This document shows, piece by piece, positions 9,772 to 20,179 of a DNA stretch of 64,000 nucleotides. Source of the DNA: Nansenia antarctica (lineage: Eukaryota > Chordata > Actinopteri > Argentiniformes > Microstomatidae); assembly GCA_963989245.1 (NCBI GenBank), contig OZ022347.1:42665254-42729253 (forward strand). Direction: 5' to 3'. Every line of letters starts with the position of its first letter. Positions within the stretch are counted from its first letter, which is position 1. Position numbers and translations under genes: made by a program. Under the pieces are notes generated by a model, which saw only the letters and a program-made list of their open reading frames with translations, searched no databases and had not been told where the DNA came from.

Positions 9772-12700
9772 ATGGCGAGACAATCGGAAAGAAGTTCGCG
9801 TTGGTCTCGACTAGCGTTTGACGGAGATGAGGAAAGGTACGAACTGTGGGAAACAAAGTTCATGGGCCATCTCCGGCTACAGAAACTGAAAGACACTCTC
9901 AGAACAGACCTTCCCTTAACAGCTTCGGCTCAGGAGTTGAGAGAAGATGAGGAGAAAAATGCAGAGATTTACGCAGAGCTCATTCAGTTTCTAGATGACA
10001 AAAGTTTGTCGCTCATAATGCGAGACGCACCAGATGACGGACGAAAAGCCCTAGAGATATTGCGCAATTATTATGCGGGTTCAGGGAAGCCAAGGGTTAT
10101 AAGTCTCTATACAGAGTTGACCACACTGCAAAAGTCTAACAGTGAAACAGTGACCGACTATATCATTCGTGCAGAAAGGGCAATAACTGCACTGAGGAAT
10201 GCAGATGAGACTTTGAGTGATAGCCTACTTGTGGCTATGGTATTGAAAGGACTGCCCGAGTCATTTAAACCCTTTGCGATACATGTCACACAGAGTGACG
10301 AGACCATGCCTTTTTCTGTGTTTAAAACTAAGCTCAGGAGTTTTGAGGACACGGAGAAAATGCGCGTAACGGCGTCGGAGGACAATGTTATGCGAGCCCA
10401 AGCCCTGTCTGACCGGGGTGCCCAGAACGCCCAAAGCGCATGTAGCCAGAGCGCACAGCGAACAGACATTGTGTGCTACAAATGTGGCCAAAAGGGACAT
10501 ATCAAAAGGACCTGTCGACGCAAGGTGTGGTGTAACCACTGTAGGAGCTCCACACATCAAGGAGCCGCCTGCAGAAGGAGACCGGACCAGGACGACGCGC
10601 GAGCGGTGTCCGAGCAAGTGAGTGGTCATGACAACACTTACGCGTTTCTGGCTAAGGACAAGCCAGGACGCAGTGTTACGAGGGGCCTGATGGTGGACAC
10701 CGGTGCGACTGCGCATATTATCACCGACCTGGCCAGGTTCAAGGTGTTCGATGACGGTTTCCAGGCCGAGACGCACTGCGTGGAGCTGGCGGACGGCACG
10801 AGGAGCAAAGGGGTCGCAGAGCGCAGAGGAGATGCGGAGGTGTGCTTGATGGACAGCCGAGGGAGGCGACTGACTACAACGCTGCGAGGGGCGCTGTACA
10901 TCCCCTCATTCCCCCAGGACATCTTCTCTGTAAAAGCAGCCACAGACACTGGGGCAACTGTGATCTTCAGAACAGGAGAAGACATCCTACAGCACAGAGA
11001 CGGTACTGCATTTCACATCCATGAGCATAATAGACTATATTATTTGCCCACAGTGGATGACCAATGTGATCAAAGTAAGAGCTGTTTTGATCTAAAGACA
11101 TGGCATGAAATTCTAGGACATTGTAATTTTGAGGATGTTCTGAAACTCCAGAATGTTGTTGATGGTATGTCAATTAAGGGAAAAATTGATAAGTCTAACC
11201 TGAACTGTGAAGTGTGCACTCGGGGAAAGTTTGTACAGAGCTTCAACAGGAAGCCTGATAGAAGGGCCAAAAATGCTCTAGAGTTGGTGCACACAGACCT
11301 AGCGGGTCCAATTGACCCAGTGTCCATAGATGGACATAGATTTGCACTTTCGTTCACAGATGACTATACTAGTACTGTGTTTTTCTACTTTCTTAAGCAC
11401 AAGAGTGATACTGTACAGGCGACAGAGCAGTTCATAGCTGACAACGCCCCGTATGGTAGGATCAGACGTATCAGGTCAGATAATGGTACTGAATTTACAG
11501 GGAAAGAGTACCAAGGGCTACTGAGAAGAAATGGTATCAGACATGAGACATCATCTCCATATTCGCCACATCAGAATGGCACTGCAGAACGCCAGTTTAG
11601 GACTCTCTTTGACATGGCTCGATGCATGTTATTAGAGAGCAAGCTACCCAAGGTGTTATGGCCTTATGCAGTACAGACTGCATCTGTAGTGAGAAATAGG
11701 TGTTTTAACAATCGCACAAAACAGACACCTTACATGATGCTGACAGGGAGACGTCCCAATATGTCTAGGATGCAGAAGTTTGGAACGGTGTGTTATGCCT
11801 ACAAACAGGATAAGAAAAAGCTAGACCCAAGGAGTGAGAAGGGCTTCTTTGTAGGGCATGACAAGAAAAGCCCAGCTTACCTGGTTTTCTATCCTGACAG
11901 TGGAAAGGTGAGGAAGCACAGACTGGTCAGATTTATGCCAAAGACGATGGGTGAGCAGCAGACACAGACTGAGATATCAATAGATGATGAGGACTGTGAT
12001 GTGCCACAAAGGGCCAGCACGACTAAGCAAAGGGACGCGAGTCCAAAGACAGCTGAAGAGCATATTCCTGTGACCAGGCCCGAACAGGTGCAGACTAGGG
12101 AGAAACAGGAGTCTCCACGCTATCCTCCCAGGGAGAGGAAGAGACCTGATTATTTTGGGGACCGTGTCTATGAAGTAGGAAGTCAGGACCAGGCACAGGT
12201 AAACATTGATTACTGCTACAGAATGTTGTGTAACGTACCTTTGACCTACAGTGATGCAGTGAAGTCACCCAAGTCTAGAGAATGGGTCAGTGCTATGGAC
12301 GACGAAATGCAATCATTGAGAGAGAATGGTACGTTTACTTTGACTAACTTACCCCAGGGCAAAGTTGCAGTGGGGGGCAGATGGGTGTATACAATCAAGA
12401 AAAATGCAGATGGTTCAGAAAAATACAAAGCACGCTATGTTGCAAAAGGCTACAGTCAGAGAAGGGGTGTTGACTATGAAGAGACCTTTTCTCCCACAGC
12501 CGATTTAACCAGTGTTCGAGTGTTGATGCAAAAAGCAGCACAGGAGAATTTGATTTTACATCAAATGGATGTCAAAACTGCCTATCTTCATGCACCGATA
12601 GATTGTGAGATATACATGGAACAGCCAGAGGGTTATGAGCAGACATCTGGCACAGAGACAGTGGTGTGTAAACTAGAGAAGTCACTGTATGGTCTAAAAC

Positions 12701-13800
12701 AGTCTGGCCGAAATTGGAACCATTTATTACACGACTATCTAATGGTGAATGAGTTTGTGCAAAACCCTGCAGATCATTGTGTATATACTAAAGAAACGGA
12801 ACATGAGAAAGTCATGTATATAATAATCATGATTATATGGGTCGATGATTTGGTTATTGCTGCCAGTAACGAGAATGCACTGAATGTTGTAAAAGAGATG
12901 CTCTCAAAGAAATTTCAGATGAAAGATATGGGCAAATTGACACATTTCCTGGGAATCGATTTTGAACAGTGTGATGGATGTGTAACAATGTCACAAAAGC
13001 AGTGTGTAAAGAACATGCTAGAGAGGTTTGACATGCAGAACTGTAAACCCCGATCGACGCCTTGTGAGCAGACACTCAATTACACTGAAGGGGCAGGATT
13101 AATGAGTGATGTCACTCGGTACAGAGAGGTCGTCGGTAGCCTCATCTACCTGACTATGTGTACTAGGCCAGATCTTTGTTTCATAGTGAGTAAACTGTCC
13201 CAGTATTTTACCAAACCAACCGAGGAGCATTGGGCCACTGCCAAACATGTATTGAGGTTCTTAAAGGGCACCAGTGATAAAGTGTTGTGTTACAAAAGGT
13301 GTAACTCTGATTTGAGATTACAGGCTTTCAGTGATGCTGACTGGGCAGCAGATGTCACAGACCGTCGTAGCACAACAGGTTACTGTGTTAGTCTACATGA
13401 GAATGGTCCATTGGTCTCATGGAAGACCAAAAAGCAACCAACGGTGGCGTTGTCCACATGTGAGGCGGAGTACATGGCATTAGCTGCAACCACCCAAGAG
13501 TGTTTACACCTGACTCAACTGTTGACACATATGGATGCATGCAAGTATGCACCACCCATTGTCCATGAGGACAATCAGGGAACGATTGCATTAGCTAAGA
13601 ACCCAGTCCGCAGACAAAGATGCAAACACATAGATATAAAGTACCATTTCATCAGGTCTACAGTACAGAATGGACAGATCTGTTTGCAATATTGTCCCAC
13701 AGATCAAATGGTGGCTGATGTGTTTACCAAACCAGTAACTAAGGACAAATTGGTTAGGTTCACAAAGGTTATGTTTGGGAGAGAAACCACATCAGTGTGA
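9772..13800 (+). CDS. gag-pol: Copia Gag-Pol polyprotein, intact, 1342 aa
   Basis: One uninterrupted frame carrying all Ty1/copia activities in order. Gag occupies residues 1 to about 230, followed by a CCHC knuckle (CYKCGQKGHIKRTC, 235-248) and a second Cys-rich patch. Protease has DTG at 309-311. Integrase has an HHCC zinc module (HEILGHCNF...CEVC) and catalytic D509, D570, E606 with 35 residues between the last two. RT has Asp933 in HQMDVKTAYL and WVDD at 1023-1026, where YVDD is usual. RNase H has FSDADWAAD (Asp1188), STCEAEYMAL and HEDNQGTIAL. Integrase precedes RT, as in all copia elements. The start is the first ATG after the primer-binding site. It makes a virus-like particle and copies the element; no host role is implied. 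No stop or frameshift was seen. Confidence 0.95.
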   Translation: MARQSERSSRWSRLAFDGDEERYELWETKFMGHLRLQKLKDTLRTDLPLTASAQELREDEEKNAEIYAELIQFLDDKSLSLIMRDAPDDGRKALEILRNYYAGSGKPRVISLYTELTTLQKSNSETVTDYIIRAERAITALRNADETLSDSLLVAMVLKGLPESFKPFAIHVTQSDETMPFSVFKTKLRSFEDTEKMRVTASEDNVMRAQALSDRGAQNAQSACSQSAQRTDIVCYKCGQKGHIKRTCRRKVWCNHCRSSTHQGAACRRRPDQDDARAVSEQVSGHDNTYAFLAKDKPGRSVTRGLMVDTGATAHIITDLARFKVFDDGFQAETHCVELADGTRSKGVAERRGDAEVCLMDSRGRRLTTTLRGALYIPSFPQDIFSVKAATDTGATVIFRTGEDILQHRDGTAFHIHEHNRLYYLPTVDDQCDQSKSCFDLKTWHEILGHCNFEDVLKLQNVVDGMSIKGKIDKSNLNCEVCTRGKFVQSFNRKPDRRAKNALELVHTDLAGPIDPVSIDGHRFALSFTDDYTSTVFFYFLKHKSDTVQATEQFIADNAPYGRIRRIRSDNGTEFTGKEYQGLLRRNGIRHETSSPYSPHQNGTAERQFRTLFDMARCMLLESKLPKVLWPYAVQTASVVRNRCFNNRTKQTPYMMLTGRRPNMSRMQKFGTVCYAYKQDKKKLDPRSEKGFFVGHDKKSPAYLVFYPDSGKVRKHRLVRFMPKTMGEQQTQTEISIDDEDCDVPQRASTTKQRDASPKTAEEHIPVTRPEQVQTREKQESPRYPPRERKRPDYFGDRVYEVGSQDQAQVNIDYCYRMLCNVPLTYSDAVKSPKSREWVSAMDDEMQSLRENGTFTLTNLPQGKVAVGGRWVYTIKKNADGSEKYKARYVAKGYSQRRGVDYEETFSPTADLTSVRVLMQKAAQENLILHQMDVKTAYLHAPIDCEIYMEQPEGYEQTSGTETVVCKLEKSLYGLKQSGRNWNHLLHDYLMVNEFVQNPADHCVYTKETEHEKVMYIIIMIIWVDDLVIAASNENALNVVKEMLSKKFQMKDMGKLTHFLGIDFEQCDGCVTMSQKQCVKNMLERFDMQNCKPRSTPCEQTLNYTEGAGLMSDVTRYREVVGSLIYLTMCTRPDLCFIVSKLSQYFTKPTEEHWATAKHVLRFLKGTSDKVLCYKRCNSDLRLQAFSDADWAADVTDRRSTTGYCVSLHENGPLVSWKTKKQPTVALSTCEAEYMALAATTQECLHLTQLLTHMDACKYAPPIVHEDNQGTIALAKNPVRRQRCKHIDIKYHFIRSTVQNGQICLQYCPTDQMVADVFTKPVTKDKLVRFTKVMFGRETTSV

Positions 13801-14061
13801 GTAAGGACCAAGCGGTCAATTTTTGTTTTGGTTTTCTTGCTTTATTTTTTCAAAGTGTTATAAGAGAATACCAGTGAAAAACTGAAGACTGTTTGTAAAT
13901 GATGATGATGATGTATATTCTTGTTTCACAGGAGAGGAACAATATCAGTGCCAGCTTTTGTTTGTTTGATTGATGGAATGACAGCCCCAAAGAGTGTTAT
14001 GGAAATTGTAGGCTACTGATTGTTATTGATTTGTTTATTTTTCTCTCCATCTTGGTCAGGT

Positions 14062-14076
14062 GAGAGCAAGTGGGGG
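14062..14076 (+). promoter_or_regulatory. Copia polypurine tract
   Basis: GAGAGCAAGTGGGGG sits directly before the 3' LTR, the expected position for plus-strand priming. The 275 bases between the gag-pol stop and this tract carry no frame of note. Confidence 0.7.
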
Positions 14077-14319
14077 TGTTGACATGAGTGTGCTCTCCAG
14101 TCATCCCTATCCCAGTGTGAGTGGGGCATAATTGGTTGATTGACACCAGCTGTGTGACATGAATGATTGAGCCAGCTGATCCTATATATGTGACCATTCC
14201 CACAATAAACGTTGCTTCCTTGATAACATGAACCCTGTCTGACAGCGTATGATTCCTCCGTTCAGTGTGTAGTCCGATCGTTATGGTCTTAGCCAATACG
14301 CAATAACCAACGTTTAACA
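14077..14319 (+). repeat. Copia 3' LTR
   Basis: 243 bp, identical to the 5' LTR by direct reading. Followed at 14320-14324 by AAAAT, the right copy of the target-site duplication. Confidence 0.95.
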
Positions 14320-14696
14320 AAAATAATGACATGAATATGCTTTAAAATTATTACAAGAAAATACAGTAGAGAAAGTCGTTTCTGGACTGTCCAGAAAGCA
14401 GGCTTTAACAACTCCCTTTTCTCTTTGTCAGCTCAAATAATAGATCAATGTTAACTTTAAAAACTGCTACTAGTTTGGGACATCAAATATACAGTATATA
14501 GAAGAATATAGATAAAGATATAGACCTATATTCTTTATTGTCACATCCCCTGAAGCAAACAAATGAAGCTCCCCCTCTGAATAACAAAACAGCGGGAAAA
14601 CACAATAGATTTTCTTTAATGAAGTAAGACGCTTTAGAGTCCATGGTTCTCCCTTCCTGGCTGCTCCTCCACTACGTCTCCTAATGAGGCCTGGGG

Positions 14697-15328
14697 CTGT
14701 GTTGTCCTCTGTTGAGTCCTGTGTTGTCCTCTGTTGAGTCCTGTGTTGTCCTCTGTTGAGTCCTGTGTGGTCCTCTGTTGAGTCCTGTGTGGTCCTCTGT
14801 TGAGTCCTGTGTTGTCCTCTGTTGAGTCCTGTGTTGTCCTGTGTTGAGTCCTGTGTTGTCCTCTGTTGAGTCCTGTGTTGTCCTCTGTTGAGTCCTGTGT
14901 TGTCCTGTGTTGTCCTCTGTTGAGTCCTGTGTTGTCCTCTGTTGAATCCTGTGTTGTCCTCTGTTGAGTCCTGTGTTGTCCTCTGTTGAGTCCTGTGTTG
15001 TCCTCTGTTGAGGCCTGTGTTGTCCTCTGTTGAGTCCTGTGTTGTCCTCTGTTGAGTCCTGTGTTGTCCTCTGTTGAATCCTGTGTTGTCCTCTGTTGAG
15101 TCCTGTGTTGTCCTCTGTTGAGTCCTGTGTTGTCCTCTGTTGAGTCCTGTGTTGTCCTCTGTTGAGTCCTGTGTTGTCCTCTGTTGAGGCCTGTGTTGTC
15201 CTCTGTTGAGTCCTGTGTTGTCCTCTGTTGAGTCCTGTGTTGTCCTCTGTTGAGTCCTGTGTTGTCCTCTGTTGAGTCCTGTGTTGTCCTCTGTTGAGTC
15301 CTGTGTTGTCCTCTGTTGAGTCCTGTGT
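14697..15328. repeat. 22-bp minisatellite, about 28 copies
   Basis: Units read TCCTGTGTTG plus TCCTCTGTTGAG, so each 22-mer contains two related halves. Variants include GAG/GAA, T/G substitutions and two units that lack part of a half. Because 22 is not a multiple of three, all frames cycle and the minus strand stays open for 247 codons with a 22-residue period. This is a repeat artefact, not a protein. Confidence 0.9.
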
Positions 15329-15750
15329 CACCAGGGTGGAAGTGATCTGCATTGATTTTATTTTTTGCTCATTTCTTTTTAATTGCGCGGCGGCGTGTCT
15401 CCCACGGTAACCGGACCTGCCCACAGCCTCCCGGTTCAGGAGGAGTTCTGGTCACTGATATTCCCCGTCCTCTGAGAAGGACTGCGGGTGAATAAGTTAT
15501 TAATGAACACTAATCACACACCAGACAAACTTCCTCACAGCGTACTTACTTGTCTAGCCTTTATATTACGTTTAAAAGGAGGGTCACTCTGAGATCTCGT
15601 GTTTGTGATCAATGTCGTACTACAACTGACATTTGATTTTGAAGGTTTTGAACTTTCCCTTTAATTGACTCCAGTCTGAATTCAACACTCCTCTAGTTTC
15701 ACAGTTTAAAGGTAAATGTGGACTAGTTGTGTTTTTTGTTTTGTTTTTAA
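15329..15750. other. Unassigned sequence
   Basis: Mixed-composition sequence between two minisatellites. No exon, RNA gene or repeat family recognised on either strand. Confidence 0.4.
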
Positions 15751-15752
15751 AT

Positions 15753-16205
15753 ATGTTTATTTAGGGGACTTCAGCTTTATTGGGATAGAGACAGTAGAGA
15801 CTGACAGGAAGGATGGGTGAGAGAGAGAGAGAGGAGGATAGAGACAGTAGAGACTGACAGGAAGGATGGGTGAGAGAGAGAGAGGATAGAGACAGTAGAG
15901 ACTGACAGGAAGGATAGGTGAGAGAGAGAGAGAGAGGATATAGACAGTAGAGACTGACAGGAAGGATGGGTGAGAGAGAGAGGATAGAGACAGCAGAGAC
16001 TGACAGGAAGGATGGGTGAGAGAGAGGAGGATAGAGACAGTAGAGACTGACAGGAAGGATGGGTGAGAGAGAGGTTAGAGACAGTAGAGACTGACAGGGA
16101 GGATGGGTGAGAGAGAGAAAGAGAGGATAGAGACAATAGAAACTGACAGGAAGGATGGGTGAGAGAGAGAGGAGGATAGAGACAGTAGAGACTGACAGGA
16201 AGGAT

Positions 16206-16241
<36 letters not shown>

Positions 16242-16343
16242 GGATGACATGCAGGACAGGTCGATAGAGACAGTAGAGACTGATAGGAAGGATGGGTGTG
16301 AGAGAGAGAGGATAGAGACAGTAGAGACTGATAGGAAGGATGG

Positions 16344-16383
<40 letters not shown>

Positions 16384-16492
16384 GGATGACATGCAGGACA
16401 GGTCGATGGCCAGAATCAAACCAGGGACCCTGAGATTACCTGGCCTGCTCCTTAGTGAACTACACCACCCCGACGCCCCTAACTGTGTTTTT
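15753..16492 (-). mobile_element. tRNA-derived SINE with an expanded tail
   Basis: On the minus strand a tRNA-like head (16492-16405) has an A-box-like TGGTGTAGTTCACTAAGG and a B-box-like GGTTTGATTCTGG. A short body (CGACCTGTCCTGCATGTCAT) comes next, then CT-rich sequence. The 3' end at about 15790-15753 reads ATCCCAATAAAGCTGAAG. Between head and end the CT-rich tail is expanded to roughly 600 bp of tandem units. The SINE family name is not assigned. Confidence 0.65.
15781..16400. repeat. SINE-derived minisatellite, about 11 units of 36-60 bp
   Basis: Each unit carries GACAGTAGAGACTGACAGGA followed by AGGATGGGTGAG and a variable GA run. Two units near 16240 and 16385 also carry a copy of the SINE body, so part of the SINE itself was duplicated. 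Unit length varies with the GA run. Confidence 0.85.
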
Positions 16493-16529
16493 AACAGATG
16501 TGTGGCTGCAGTAGTACTGTAGTCCCCCC

Positions 16530-16579
<50 letters not shown>

Positions 16580-16854
16580 CATACTGTATACCCTCTAATC
16601 TCCAGGGCCAGGTGTTAAGACGACTTCCCCCGCTGCCCTGCTGATCTGTATGAGTGGAGGACGGAGGTCTGCTGATATCAGCTCTGTACGCTGGAGAACA
16701 CACACACACACACGCGCACGCACACACCTATACACACACACACACCTATACATACGCACACACACACACACACACACACACCTATACATACACACACACA
16801 CATAGAGAGGTGTGTTGATATCAGTTCTGTACACTGAAGGAGAACACACACACG

Positions 16855-16893
<39 letters not shown>

Positions 16894-16916
16894 ACACACA
16901 CACACACACACATGGT
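16530..16916. repeat. (CA)n arrays within a duplicated segment
   Basis: CA tracts at 16530-16570, 16700-16802 and 16850-16912 separated by a repeated spacer (GATATCAG.TCTGTACACTG). The spacer occurs three times, so the CA tracts are part of a larger tandem unit of about 115 bp. Confidence 0.85.
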
Positions 16917-17039
16917 GGTGTGTTGATATCAGTTCTGTACACTGAAGGATAAAGATAGATCAGAACAGCGCAGGTGGGAATGTCGTTTCTATTCAAGCAA
17001 TGTTTAACTTGAGCCCATTTTGTGATTTTCCATCATACC

Positions 17040-17163
17040 ATCACATGTTTATAGAACTTTATAATAACTATAACTGTAATATCATATATATAATATTATA
17101 ATATAACCCTATAACTGTAATATATATATATATATAATACTATAATATAACCCTATAACTGTA

Positions 17164-17201
<38 letters not shown>

Positions 17202-17775
17202 TAATATAACCCTATAACTGTATTATAATATATATATAATATTATAATATAACCCTATAACTGTAATATAATATATATAATACTATAATATAACCCTATA
17301 ACTGTAATATAATATATATATAATACTATAATATAACCCTATAACTGTAATATAATATATATATAATACTGTAATATACTATATATCATATTTTTAATTT
17401 AAGACTATGTCGTTTTAGTTTAGTTTTAGACTATGTAGTTTTAGTTTAGTTTTAGACTATGTAGGCCAGGTTTTGTATTGTATTTGTTTGTGGTGGATGT
17501 TGTTGTTGAATGCCTGTGAACAGGTCACACTTGAAAATGAGCCCTTGGGGCTCAATGTGTTTTTTACCTGTATAAATAACGGTTAAATAAAAAAATAAAA
17601 AAAATTATAATATAACCCTATAACTAAAATTATAATATAACCCTATAACTGTAATATAATATATATATATAATACTATAATATAACCCTATAACTGTAAT
17701 ATAATATATATATATATAATAATATAATATAACCCTATAACTGTAATACAATATATATAATACTACACTGCTGTA
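17040..17775. repeat. AT-rich minisatellite, units of about 40-50 bp
   Basis: Repeats of AACCCTATAACTGTAATA plus variable TA runs. The array is split at about 17392-17605 by a LINE 3' fragment. Confidence 0.85.
17392..17610 (+). mobile_element. LINE 3'-end fragment inserted in the AT minisatellite
   Basis: Contains GAGCCCTTGGGGCTCAA, a short stem-loop, followed by a GTATAAATAACGGTTAAATA stretch and an A-rich tail. This is a common layout of fish LINE 3' ends. The AT repeat resumes directly after the tail. Two short GTTTTAGTTTAGTTTTAGAC repeats lead the fragment. Confidence 0.6.
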
Positions 17776-18149
17776 TAATGGGAAATAATCATCCAGTTAA
17801 AAGTACAGATATAATTAAAGTGTACTAAACTCTTTATGTATCTTTAACGATGAAGCATGAATGATCAGGGTTATATTTGATGGCCTCCAAACTTGGATTT
17901 GTATGTAACATAAACTTTCTAGAATATTTCCAACATATTCCCCCAGTACTTCCACATTACCTCGATAACACATTGAGAGTTCAGTACACTCTAAAAATAG
18001 AATAGTTGAGAAGGCAACCTTATGCACTAAGAATTTTGAGTTTGTTGTTCCAACTAAGAATTTTGAGTTTGTTGTTCCAACTAATATTAGAATGTTGGTT
18101 CAACTAATATTAGATCGTTGCTCCAACTCATATTAGATTGTTGACCTTA

Positions 18150-18632
18150 CAGCCAGCTAATCAGCCAATCAGTCAGCCAGCCAGCCAGCAGGCCAGTCAG
18201 TCAGTCAGTCAGTCAGTCAGTCAGTCAGTCAGCCTTACAGCCAGCCAGTCAGTCAGCCTTACAGCCTTACAGCCAGCCAGCCAGTCAACTTTACAGCCAG
18301 TCAGTTAGTCAGCCTTACAGCCAGTGAGCTAGCTAGCCAGAACAGCCAGTCAGCAAGCCAGCCAACCATTCAGCCAGCCTTACAGCCAGTCAGTCAGCCA
18401 GCCAGCCTTACAACCAGTCAGCCAGTCAGCCAGCCTTACAGCCAGTCAGTCAGTCAGCCAGCCAGCCAGCCAGCCAGTTAGTCAGCCTTACAGCCAGTCA
18501 GCCTTACAGCCAGCCAGCCAGTCAGTCAGCCAGCCTTACAGTAAGCCAGTCAGTCAACCATCCAGCCAGTCAACCAGCCAGTCAGCCAGTCAGTCAACCA
18601 GCCAGCCAGCCAGCCAGCCAGCCACCCAGCAG
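18150..18632. repeat. Degenerate CAGC/CAGT tetranucleotide array
   Basis: About 480 bases of CAGC, CAGT and CCAG repeats broken at intervals by CTTACAGC, giving a higher-order pattern. No gene recognised inside. Confidence 0.9.
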
Positions 18633-18933
18633 GTACCTCAGAGAGGCCTGTCTTACTGTACTCCCCAGTATTGAGGTCGATCTCCCCCCAGCTGAATCCT
18701 GGGTAATTCTTTACTTTGCTGTCTCTCTCTGGGGTGGGACATACAGCCCTCCTGAGAGAGAGGTGGTGGGGGGCAGAGGGGGGTGAAGGCTGGTCCATTC
18801 AGCTAAGCCCTGTCCATTCCACCTGCTCCCAGCTCTGGGGGACCTTCTGCTAAATGGCTTTATAACGGCTGTTGGCTGCTACTGGAATCTCCCAGGTCCA
18901 TTTCTCTGCACTCTGCAGGTCCACAGGGTGTGA

Positions 18934-19837
18934 TACTCACACTGATACACACACTGATACACACACTGCTACACACACTGATACACACACTGATACACAC
19001 ACTGATACACACACTGATACTCACACTGCTACACACACTGATACTCACACTGATACACACACTGATACACACACTGATACACACACTGCTACACACACTG
19101 ATACACACACTGATACACACACTGATACACACACTGCTACACACACTGATACTCACACTGATACACACACTGATACACACACTGATACACACACTGATAC
19201 ACACACTGATACACACACATTTACACACACTGATACTCACACTGATACACACACTGATACACACACTGATACACACACTGATACACACACTGCTACACAC
19301 ACTGATACACACACGTATACACACACTGATACACACACTGATACTCACACTGATACACACACTGATACTCACACTGCTACACACACTGCTACACACACTG
19401 ATACACACACTGATACACACACTGATACACACACTGATACACACACTGCTACACACACTGCTACACACACTGCTACACACACTGATACACACACTGATAC
19501 TCACACTGATACACACACTGCTACACACACTGATACACACACTGATACACACACTGATACACACACTGATACACACACTGATACACACACTGATACACAC
19601 ACTGATACTCACACTGATACACACACTGATACACACACTGCTACACACACTGCTACACACACTGCTACACACACTGCTACACACACTGATACACACACTG
19701 ATACACACACTGATACTCACACTGCTACACACACTGATACACACACTGATACACACACTGATACACACACTGATACACACACTGATACACACACTGATAC
19801 TACACACACTGATACTACACACACTGATACACACACC
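18934..19837. repeat. 12-bp minisatellite (ACACACTGATAC), about 75 copies
   Basis: Nearly perfect 12-mers with two main variants, GATAC to GCTAC and ACACAC to TCACAC, plus rare GTATAC and TTTACAC forms. Because 12 is a multiple of three every frame stays open, yielding Thr-His-Thr-Asp on plus and Ser-Val-Cys-Ile on minus. There is no start context or codon bias to support translation. Confidence 0.95.
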
Positions 19838-19849
19838 CCCTGGGATGGG

Positions 19850-19916
19850 GAGGAGGAGGAGGAGGAGGAGGAGGGGGAGGAGGAGGAGGAGGAGGAGGAG
19901 GGGGGGAGGAGGAGGC
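19850..19916. repeat. (GGA)n tract
   Basis: GGA triplets interrupted by GGGGG, directly after the 12-bp array. Confidence 0.9.
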
Positions 19917-20179
19917 CTGCTACACACACCCAGGGAGGAGGAGCCAAAAAAGAACAAACAATCGTATCCATACAGAATATTGTTGTGTCAACACTCGTTT
20001 TCACAAAAAAAGTTATTAAAATGATATTCACGTATCTGCACATGCAAAACAATATAGCATTGTACCTTAAGATTTGGAAGTGTCAAAAAAAATGTCAAAA
20101 AGATTATATTTATGTTTCTTCACATATATAACAGATGCTACAGAAAATGCATTGTCATTGTCTTTTAAACAATTTTAGT

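Larger units (their letters stand above)
9506..14319 (+). mobile_element. Complete Ty1/copia retrotransposon (GalEa-like)
   Basis: A 4814-bp element bounded by two 243-bp LTRs that I read as identical base for base, each starting TGTTGACATG and ending GTTTAACA. It has an initiator-tRNA-type primer-binding site, one uninterrupted gag-pol frame, and a purine-rich tract before the 3' LTR. AAAAT flanks both ends as a 5-bp target duplication. Copia elements are rare in vertebrates and most fish examples belong to the GalEa-like lineage; the lineage here is inferred, not tested. Identical LTRs and an intact frame suggest a very recent insertion. Confidence 0.95.
8294..14613. repeat. Dispersed block copy 2, interrupted by the copia element
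   Basis: Collinear with 1808-3625. The copy-1 sequence GTGTAAAATAATGAC is split here: GTGTAAAAT ends at 9505 and AAAATAATGAC resumes at 14320. Homology then continues to the 'acaatagattttc' segment at about 14613. Other differences are mainly microsatellite length and an added ATT/TA stretch at 9124-9213. Confidence 0.75.

Noticed and set aside
8888..9896. Several 84-214 codon frames of His-Thr, Cys-Val and Arg-Glu repeats
   Set aside because: Dinucleotide microsatellite translations; one also overlaps the copia LTR antisense.
14681..15424. 247-codon minus-strand frame rich in Thr-Gln-Asp-Ser
   Set aside because: Produced by a 22-bp minisatellite that rotates through all three frames; the sequence repeats every 22 residues and lacks any gene context.
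18860..20131. Very long open frames (365-419 codons) over the 12-mer array
   Set aside because: They are direct translations of a 12-bp repeat with a multiple-of-three period, open in several frames and on both strands, without start context or domain.
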